A DNA stretch of 5,058 nucleotides from Acidimicrobiia bacterium (GTDB lineage: Bacteria > Actinomycetota > Acidimicrobiia > Spongiisociales > UBA5794), in the NCBI GenBank assembly GCA_030598905.1, contig JAUVPA010000135.1:1-5058 (forward strand). The letters run 5' to 3'. Positions within the stretch are counted from its first letter, which is position 1; each line of letters starts with the position of its first letter. The notes under the pieces were generated by a model, which worked only from the letters and a program-made list of their open reading frames with translations, did not search any database and was not told where the DNA came from. This document shows positions 1 through 5,058 of this stretch, one piece after another. Position numbers and translations under genes: made by a program.

Positions 1-1339
1 GACCAGGGCATTCCTCTTGATTGTTGGCGGTGGTATCGCCGCCTCTGCAATCTTGATGGCGGTGCTGTATGTGCCTTTCGGGGATCCGTCCCGGCTCTAC
101 TTCGGCACAGACGCGCGAGCCCACGTGATCCTCGTCGGAGTTGGCCTAGCCTTCCTCTGGCAACCGCGGAGATTCCGGGGCACGTTGGGTCCAAGAGGAC
201 GCAACATCCTTCTCGCCGTTGGGATTGCCGCTCTCGTCGCCCTCGGCGTCATCTTCACGCTCTCCTCTGAGTACGGGTCGTTCCTCTACCGAGGTGGGTT
301 CCTCGTCACTGCATCGGTCACGGCCGTGCTCATCGCCGTCACCGTGCATCCGGACGTTGGGCTGGGGAGCGCTCTCTCCAACCGCGTGCTGCGATGGGTC
401 GGCACGAGGTCGTATGGCATCTACCTGTGGCACTGGCCCGTTTACATGGTCACCAGGCCCGGGATCGACGTGCCCCTCAACTGGGCAAGCACCTTTGCAC
501 TGCGAATCGCGGTCACCTTCGCGCTCGCCGAAGCCAGCTACCGACTGGTCGAGCGTCCGATCCGCCAACTCGGTTTCGTCACGTGGATCCGATCCTTGCA
601 GGGCCCCATCCGACGCGCAGTCCCCCAGGCCGCGTTCCTGCTGCCGGCGTTCGCCGCGGTGTTCGTCATCGGCTTGTCGGTGGGTCTCATCCGAGCCGGA
701 GGTGGCGAGCCGGACGGGGGCGACTTGGCTGCGTCGGGCAGCGCCGACGCCGTCGATGCTCGGGAGACGACAACGACCGCCACCGCTCCGAGCACGAGCT
801 CTCCGCCGACAACGCTCGACGCTGTGGCGGCACAACCAACAACAACCACAATGACCGTTCCCGAAACCGCGGCCTTCCGAATCATCTTCATCGGCGACTC
901 GGTGATGCTTGGCGCCACAGCGGAGCTCGAGAAGGCATTCGGTGAGGGAACGCACGTCGATGCCACGTTGAGCCGGCAGCTGAAACACGCTCCTCGCCTG
1001 GTCGACCGGCTCGTCTCCCTTGGACTGATGTCGGACGTCGTCGTCGTCCACCTCGGCACCAACGGGCCTTTCAACTCAGCGAGCTTCGACGAGCTCATGG
1101 AGGCACTGAGCGGTGTCGATCGGGTCTACTTCGTCAATAGCCACGTGCCACGCCGCTACGAGGGAACGGTCAACGCGGCCCTCGAGAACGGTGTCGAACG
1201 CTGGGACAACGCACACCTGATCGACTGGAACGCCTTCGTGGAAGCCAACGGGTCGGTGATCGGTGGCGACTCCACACATCTCACGGGTTCGGGTCGCAGC
1301 ATCTACGCCGAGTTCCTCGAGAACGCCATCGGGTGGTGA
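1..1339 (+). CDS. Acyltransferase-3 (OafA/YrhL-type) membrane O-acyltransferase with C-terminal SGNH domain, 5' partial
   Basis: This protein probably transfers acyl (usually acetyl) groups from the cytoplasmic side to a cell-surface polysaccharide or other envelope glycan; the acceptor cannot be read from sequence. The frame is open from nt 2, so the start and the first membrane helices, including the usual catalytic His region, lie before the window; the TTG at 17 is internal. Visible are about six hydrophobic segments, the family-typical DPSRLYFGTDARAH stretch (nt about 83-124) and the RSYGIYLWHWPVY motif (nt about 410-448). A last helix (nt about 640-695) leads into a Thr/Pro/Ala-rich linker (nt about 755-870) and then an SGNH hydrolase-like domain. 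That domain has GDSVM with the nucleophile Ser at nt 899-901, GTN with Asn at nt 1061-1063, and DSTH with Asp at 1268-1270 and His at 1277-1279. The catalytic set is thus complete, and the domain should lie outside the membrane. The stop overlaps the next gene. Family assignment is firm; substrate is unknown. Confidence 0.93.
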   Translation, partial: TRAFLLIVGGGIAASAILMAVLYVPFGDPSRLYFGTDARAHVILVGVGLAFLWQPRRFRGTLGPRGRNILLAVGIAALVALGVIFTLSSEYGSFLYRGGFLVTASVTAVLIAVTVHPDVGLGSALSNRVLRWVGTRSYGIYLWHWPVYMVTRPGIDVPLNWASTFALRIAVTFALAEASYRLVERPIRQLGFVTWIRSLQGPIRRAVPQAAFLLPAFAAVFVIGLSVGLIRAGGGEPDGGDLAASGSADAVDARETTTTATAPSTSSPPTTLDAVAAQPTTTTMTVPETAAFRIIFIGDSVMLGATAELEKAFGEGTHVDATLSRQLKHAPRLVDRLVSLGLMSDVVVVHLGTNGPFNSASFDELMEALSGVDRVYFVNSHVPRRYEGTVNAALENGVERWDNAHLIDWNAFVEANGSVIGGDSTHLTGSGRSIYAEFLENAIGW

Positions 1340-2421
1340 CAGGACCTGAATCCGATGAAGATCGGTCCCGTGCCGAGATCGGCGCCAACCACTTTCCGCA
1401 AGTTGCGGCACACCTGACAGAAACCGTTGCACAGATCCTGCCGTTCGAGGCTCTCGTTCCCTTCAAGACGCGGCTCAAGGAGTACTTCTCCCAACGCCCG
1501 TGGGATGAGGCCGACGCCGCAGCCTTGTCCGCAGTCGTGGCGCCCCATCTGACGACGGGATGGTGGGAGTACGCTGTGACACCCGAACTCGCCGTGCACC
1601 ACGGAATCATCGATAACGGATACCGGCTGGTCGCCGTCGGTTCACCGGATCAGGCTGCCGCCGAGGACCCCTTCGACCGGGTATTCGAAGGACCGGTTCG
1701 CCCGGAACCAACGCCTCATCCACGCAAGGTGCGGTTCATCTTCGGAGGAGACCCGGGCCCCGGAGTCTGGCATCGGAGCGGGGAGCCAACCGACGACACC
1801 AGAGCTGCGGATCTGCTCACCGATGAAGAAATCTCCGACGTCATGATCGCTGGAGACTTCGTCACCGTTGGTCTCCGCCCTGGGGCTCGCTGGGCCGACC
1901 GACTCGACGATGTCCTGGGACGCGTCACGACGCTCTTCGCCGGCACGAAACCAGTCCAAGCGACTCCGATCACTCGAGACGAACTCCTTGAGGTGGCTGC
2001 GACCGGCGGCGGGCGTCACGATCTCCACCTTCTCGATCCAGACGACGCACCGTCCCGGAGGAAGCTGCTCGAGGCACTCACGTCCGAGGACTATCGCGCC
2101 CGCAGAATCGCCGTCGCCGTGCTCGCGGAATCGGCAGATGGCTTCATCAGAGACCGGGCGTTACGAACGGGCTACAGAGACGACAAGCTCTCGGTGCGAC
2201 GCACGGCGATCGATGAGACGCGCAACGGAGAACAACGTGATCTACTCGTTGAGGCACTTGCTGATCGGGATGCGTGGACACGGTGGCGCGCACTCAGGAA
2301 CCTGTCGGAGATCGGAATCGGCGACGCTCGAACCGTCGTCGCCGGGCTGGAAGACGATCCCGACTTCCAGGTCCGCTTCGAGGCAGCAAAGGTGCTACGC
2401 GAGGCGGGAGGAAAGCCGTGA
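1333..2421 (+). CDS. Nfu_N domain-HEAT repeat protein, YpgR/CvfC-like
   Basis: Soluble protein of 362 residues, no signal peptide or membrane helix. Residues 1 to about 122 are an acidic/helical region I do not recognise, containing TTGWWEY (74-80). Residues about 124-202 fit the Nfu/NifU N-terminal domain (Nfu_N): they begin TPHPRKVRFIFGG, like the family's TPNPNxxKF opening, and include the core IAGDFVTVGL (172-181) and a conserved Trp (187). Residues about 235-358 are short helical repeats of HEAT/PBS-lyase type, with SVRRTA (287-292), TRWRALRNL (316-324) and DDPDFQVRFEAAKVL (341-355). The Nfu_N-then-HEAT order matches firmicute YpgR and staphylococcal CvfC, whose molecular function is not settled. 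It has no cysteine at all, so the Cys-ligated Fe-S role of full-length Nfu is excluded; a scaffold or protein-binding role is inference. The start is GTG 1333 or GTG 1336; the latter gives the same GTGA overlap as the next gene. No strong Shine-Dalgarno is seen, so coupling to the upstream gene is likely. Confidence 0.8.
   Translation: MVTGPESDEDRSRAEIGANHFPQVAAHLTETVAQILPFEALVPFKTRLKEYFSQRPWDEADAAALSAVVAPHLTTGWWEYAVTPELAVHHGIIDNGYRLVAVGSPDQAAAEDPFDRVFEGPVRPEPTPHPRKVRFIFGGDPGPGVWHRSGEPTDDTRAADLLTDEEISDVMIAGDFVTVGLRPGARWADRLDDVLGRVTTLFAGTKPVQATPITRDELLEVAATGGGRHDLHLLDPDDAPSRRKLLEALTSEDYRARRIAVAVLAESADGFIRDRALRTGYRDDKLSVRRTAIDETRNGEQRDLLVEALADRDAWTRWRALRNLSEIGIGDARTVVAGLEDDPDFQVRFEAAKVLREAGGKP
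2407..2411 (+). promoter_or_regulatory. Strong Shine-Dalgarno site of the S9 peptidase gene
   Basis: GGAGG lies within GGGAGGAAA (nt 2406-2414), six bases before the GTG at 2418. It sits inside the last codons of the HEAT-repeat gene. This near-ideal site is what decides the start of the peptidase at 2418 rather than at the in-frame ATG at 2274, which would overlap the upstream gene by about 150 bases. Confidence 0.85.
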
Positions 2422-4370
2422 CGAGACCCATTACCCCTAACGATCTGTGGAATCTCGGTCGGATGGGCCAGCCGGATCCGGTTCCCGACGGGACGGCGGC
2501 CGTCGTACCCGTGACCCGCTACGACGACGACGGCGAAGGATCGAGCAGAATCTGGCTCGTCGACGTCGCCGGCTCCACGATGCCGCTCACCGGCGAAGCA
2601 CGATCGGCGGACAAGCCTGTCGTGTCTCCTGACGGCATTCGCATCGCTTTCGTCGCCACATCCCGCGGCTCGTCCGAACCTGCCCAGGCTCACATCATTT
2701 CGCTCACCGGTGGGGAAGCCGAGCAGGTGGCGGACCTGCCGCTCGGCGTCCAAAGCATCAGGTGGCTCCCAGACAACTCGGGACTCGTGGTTTCGTCCCG
2801 CCTCTATCGCGACCACCCAACTGTCGAAGGATCCGCAGAGGAACACGACCGTCGCCGAGACCAAAAACGTCGTCCGGTCGTCACGGAGGATCGCGTCTTT
2901 CGTTTCTGGAAGCGATGGCTCGCCGGCGAGACCCTCGACCATCTCTTTCGCATCGACCTCGCCACAGATGAGATCACGCACTTGACTCCAGGGCTGACAC
3001 GCCCGATCGCCTTGGACGATGATCCAGACGGCCTCTTCGACGTCTCACCAGACGGCGCAAGTGTTGCCGTGGCAATCGACGTGCACCCGGACCCGTGGAA
3101 CCGATTCGAGTTCTCGATACACCTGATCAGCACTTCGGATGGAACGGCTCGTCGCGTCGACGATCGGCGACCGGGACAGTGCCGCCGACCTCGATTCTCG
3201 CCGGACGGCACAACCATCGTGTACGGATATCAAGCCGACCCTCTCTTCTATGCAGATCGGGTCACCCTGATCGCCCACAATCTCGAAACCGACAGCGAAA
3301 GCGACCTCACCAAACAGTGGGATCGGTCCGCCGCAGGATGGGAGTTCGCCGCAAGCGACCGGCTCGTGTTCTCTGCCGAGACCGAGGGGCGACAGCACCT
3401 CTACACAATCGGCCTCGAAGGAGGCGAGCCAACTCAACTCACCACCGGTCGCAACGATCACGGCCCGCGCCCAGCCGGTGGAACAGTCTGGCACCGGCGT
3501 GAATCCGCAGAAAGCCCTCCGCGCCTCGCGGTGACAAACGCCGAGGGAACCTCGCTCGTCGGCGACTTCAACGCCGACCTTCTCTCCGAGCTGGAACTCG
3601 GGCAGTTCGAGACGATCGAGGTCGATGGGGCACAAGGTGATCCGATACAGGTTCAGATCACCTACCCCCCTGACTTTGACCCGAGCCGGCCCTGGCCACT
3701 GCTTCAGAACGTTCACGGCGGGCCCCACAACGCCAGTCTGGACTCCTGGCACTGGCGTTGGAACACCCAGGTCATGGCCGCCGCGGGTTATGTCGTTTCC
3801 TCCGTCAACTTCCACGGTTCATCGTCATGGGGGAGTGACTTCACCGATTCCATCCGCGGCGCCTGGGGCGATATGCCGACATCGGATGTTCTCGCCGCCA
3901 CCCAACACCTGGCGAACCTCGACCACATCGACGAAACCCGGATCGCGGCGGCGGGTGGCTCCTACGGCGGGTATCTGGTTGCGTGGCTCACAACGATCAG
4001 CGACGGGTTTCGCTGCGCCATCGTTCACGCCGGTGTCAACGATCTACTTCTGCAGTACTCGGCCGATGTCACCGCCGGTCGCGAGCAGAGCATCGGAGGC
4101 GTGCCGTGGGAGGACATGGACGCCGTGCTCGAATGGAGTCCGACCGCGAACACCGCGAAACTCGCCACCCCGACGTTGGTCATCCACGGCGAACTCGACT
4201 ACCGCGTGCCGATCGACCAGGGACTCGTCTGGTACGGCATCCTCAAGGCCAAGGGTGTCGAAGCTCGGCTCGTCTATTACTCGGACGAAGGCCACTGGAT
4301 AGAGAAGCGCGACAACGCTCTTGTGTGGTGGGACGAGTTCCTCGGATGGCTCGACCGCCATATGGAGTGA
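2418..4370 (+). CDS. S9 family serine peptidase (prolyl oligopeptidase / acylaminoacyl-peptidase type)
   Basis: A 650-residue serine peptidase that should cleave short peptides or acylated N-termini; the exact specificity is not readable. The N-terminal part (about 15-390) is a beta-propeller with PD40/WD40-like blades: SPDGIRIAF (70-78), LPDNSGLVV (117-125), SPDGASVAV (210-218) and SPDGTTIVY (261-269). The alpha/beta-hydrolase domain (about 400-650) has HGGP (433-436), the S9C-like stretch NFHGSSSWGSDFTDSIRGAWGD (464-485), nucleophile Ser515 in GGSYGG, Asp594 in HGELDYRVP and His626 in DEGHW. The triad is complete and the length is normal for the family. There is no signal peptide or lipobox, so a cytoplasmic enzyme is expected; the propeller would limit access to small peptides. 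The start is GTG 2418, behind a strong Shine-Dalgarno and overlapping the previous stop as GTGA. It is the last gene of the plus-strand operon. Dipeptidyl-peptidase-5-like activity is an alternative to acylaminoacyl-peptidase. Confidence 0.93.
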   Translation: MTRPITPNDLWNLGRMGQPDPVPDGTAAVVPVTRYDDDGEGSSRIWLVDVAGSTMPLTGEARSADKPVVSPDGIRIAFVATSRGSSEPAQAHIISLTGGEAEQVADLPLGVQSIRWLPDNSGLVVSSRLYRDHPTVEGSAEEHDRRRDQKRRPVVTEDRVFRFWKRWLAGETLDHLFRIDLATDEITHLTPGLTRPIALDDDPDGLFDVSPDGASVAVAIDVHPDPWNRFEFSIHLISTSDGTARRVDDRRPGQCRRPRFSPDGTTIVYGYQADPLFYADRVTLIAHNLETDSESDLTKQWDRSAAGWEFAASDRLVFSAETEGRQHLYTIGLEGGEPTQLTTGRNDHGPRPAGGTVWHRRESAESPPRLAVTNAEGTSLVGDFNADLLSELELGQFETIEVDGAQGDPIQVQITYPPDFDPSRPWPLLQNVHGGPHNASLDSWHWRWNTQVMAAAGYVVSSVNFHGSSSWGSDFTDSIRGAWGDMPTSDVLAATQHLANLDHIDETRIAAAGGSYGGYLVAWLTTISDGFRCAIVHAGVNDLLLQYSADVTAGREQSIGGVPWEDMDAVLEWSPTANTAKLATPTLVIHGELDYRVPIDQGLVWYGILKAKGVEARLVYYSDEGHWIEKRDNALVWWDEFLGWLDRHME

Positions 4371-4371
4371 C

Positions 4372-4392
4372 CGGCTGAGACCCCGTCAGCCG
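4372..4392. terminator. Possible bidirectional hairpin terminator between convergent genes
   Basis: CGGCTGA (4372-4378) and TCAGCCG (4386-4392) form a perfect 7-bp stem around a 7-base loop, GACCCCG. It starts one base after the peptidase stop codon, and its right arm contains the stop and last codons of the minus-strand M23 gene. A perfect stem works on both strands. No T-run follows on either strand, so it is not a canonical Rho-independent terminator; U-less hairpins have been proposed as terminators in actinobacteria. The position supports it, the short stem weakens it. Confidence 0.4.
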
Positions 4393-5058
4393 CAGGCGGC
4401 AGCGAGCGCCGCATAAGGGTTTGCCGTCTCGGACCCGGCCCCGTAATGCACCTGGAAGTGCAGGTGAGGGCTGGTGCGGCCGGCGTTTCCCGTCGTACCC
4501 ACTGCGCCGATGACATCGCCCGCTTCAACGGCACCCGCCACGCCGAACTCGTCGAGGTGTGAACCGAAGTAGGTGAAGCCGTCGTCGCCCACCAGCGTCA
4601 GCTGTTTGCCGCCGACCCCACCCGTTACCTGGCTGACCGATCCAGAGACTGGTGCCACGATCGGAGTGCCGAGTGGGGCGAAGATGTCGATACCGCGGTG
4701 GGTGCGTCCGTCAGGCTTGATGTGGCCCCAGCTGCGATTGAAAGACCCGGCGGGAACGGGACAGAGCCAATCACCGTGCACAGCGATCTCTTGGCCGACC
4801 GTGATGAGGTTGGCATCTTCGATTCCGTTCCTGGCGACGAGACGAGCCATCGTCGTCACGTGGTCCGCAGCAATCACGGAAAGAGACTCGCCTGCCTTGA
4901 CTACGTGCACATGCCCCTTCTGCGGATTGAACTCGACCTCGGGGAGAACGGTGTTGATGCGAGTGCCTGCGATCAGCTTCCGGTCATATAGGCCGTTGGC
5001 ACGGATCAGAGTTTCGAGTTTTGTACCTTCGTCGAGTGCGATCTGGCGGAACGACTCA
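4386..5058 (-). CDS. LysM-M23 peptidoglycan endopeptidase (lysostaphin/NlpD-type fold), 5' partial
   Basis: This is the C-terminal 223 residues of a metallopeptidase expected to act on peptidoglycan cross-links outside the membrane. The frame stays open to the window edge, so the start and presumed signal peptide are missing; the GTG at 4910 is internal, since the 49 codons before it encode a LysM. Two LysM modules are seen: one from the edge to about nt 4940 (core LIRANGLYDRKLIAGTRI), the other at about nt 4910-4776 (VVKAGESLSVIA, LVARNGI, LITVGQEI). The M23 domain follows. Counting from the Val codon at 4910, the zinc ligands are His71 and Asp75 (HRGID) and His151 (HLHF), with His118 (SHLD) and His149 completing the active site. 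All expected residues are present. The only two visible cysteines, C50 (just before the domain) and C173 (next to last), could form a disulfide. LysM modules should bind glycan strands. It converges on the plus-strand operon. Confidence 0.92.
   Translation of the reverse strand, partial: ESFRQIALDEGTKLETLIRANGLYDRKLIAGTRINTVLPEVEFNPQKGHVHVVKAGESLSVIAADHVTTMARLVARNGIEDANLITVGQEIAVHGDWLCPVPAGSFNRSWGHIKPDGRTHRGIDIFAPLGTPIVAPVSGSVSQVTGGVGGKQLTLVGDDGFTYFGSHLDEFGVAGAVEAGDVIGAVGTTGNAGRTSPHLHFQVHYGAGSETANPYAALAAACG

Noticed and set aside
755..870. ACAACN-rich stretch as a possible DNA tandem repeat
   Set aside because: The repeats are irregular and explained by Thr/Pro codons of the protein linker.
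146..1051. Long minus-strand open frame (301 codons) opposite the acyltransferase
   Set aside because: Composition is Arg/Asp/Glu/Gly-rich without domain pattern, as expected for the complement of a GC-rich gene. The plus-strand frame has clear family motifs throughout.
2274..2417. Upstream ATG start for the S9 peptidase adding 48 residues
   Set aside because: The added residues are Arg-rich out-of-frame translation of the HEAT gene; GTG 2418 has a strong Shine-Dalgarno and a GTGA overlap.
2172..2981. Minus-strand open frame (269 codons) across the HEAT/peptidase junction
   Set aside because: It lies opposite two well-supported genes and shows only low-complexity Arg/Ser-rich sequence and no motif.
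3045..3815. Minus-strand open frame (256 codons) inside the S9 gene
   Set aside because: It is a shadow of the propeller-coding region, with no recognisable domain and no supporting ribosome site.
4908..4910. GTG as the real start of the M23 gene
   Set aside because: The same frame continues upstream to the window edge and encodes another LysM module, so the GTG is internal.
1..5058. Defence system, mobile element or prophage
   Set aside because: All four genes are housekeeping or envelope types. No transposase, integrase, nuclease, direct-repeat array or tRNA-like sequence was seen.

Overview
The window looks like chromosomal DNA from a high-GC actinobacterium. Evidence is the GC-rich third codon positions, GTG starts, tightly overlapping genes, an acyltransferase-SGNH protein, and a LysM-M23 peptidase whose C-terminus ends in the Ala-Ala-Cys style seen in actinobacterial homologues. 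An Acidimicrobiia-like lineage is my guess; no marker gene here proves it. The window is almost wholly coding, with no gap above 300 bases, and I see no RNA gene, mobile element, CRISPR array or phage gene.

Layout: (1) nt 1-1339, plus strand, is the 3' part of an integral-membrane acyltransferase-3 (OafA/YrhL type) with a C-terminal extracytoplasmic SGNH domain; its start lies before the window. (2) nt 1333-2421, plus, is a soluble, cysteine-free protein with an Nfu N-terminal-like domain followed by HEAT-type repeats, resembling the firmicute YpgR/CvfC proteins but with an extra N-terminal region of about 120 residues. (3) nt 2418-4370, plus, is a cytoplasmic-looking S9 family (prolyl oligopeptidase/acylaminoacyl-peptidase type) serine peptidase with a complete Ser-Asp-His triad. 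(4) nt 4386-5058, minus, is the C-terminal part of a secreted-type LysM-LysM-M23 cell-wall endopeptidase; its start lies beyond the window.

The three plus-strand genes are joined by two start/stop overlaps of the GTGA kind, so they are very probably one translationally coupled operon, transcribed from a promoter upstream of the window. The M23 gene converges on it with only 15 bases between the stop codons, and a perfect 7-bp hairpin sits in that junction. The two outer genes act at the envelope (polysaccharide acylation, peptidoglycan cleavage). The two inner ones look cytoplasmic, and no single shared pathway is evident. The most interesting item is the Nfu_N-HEAT protein, whose biochemical role is not established and which here is locked in an operon with an S9 peptidase.
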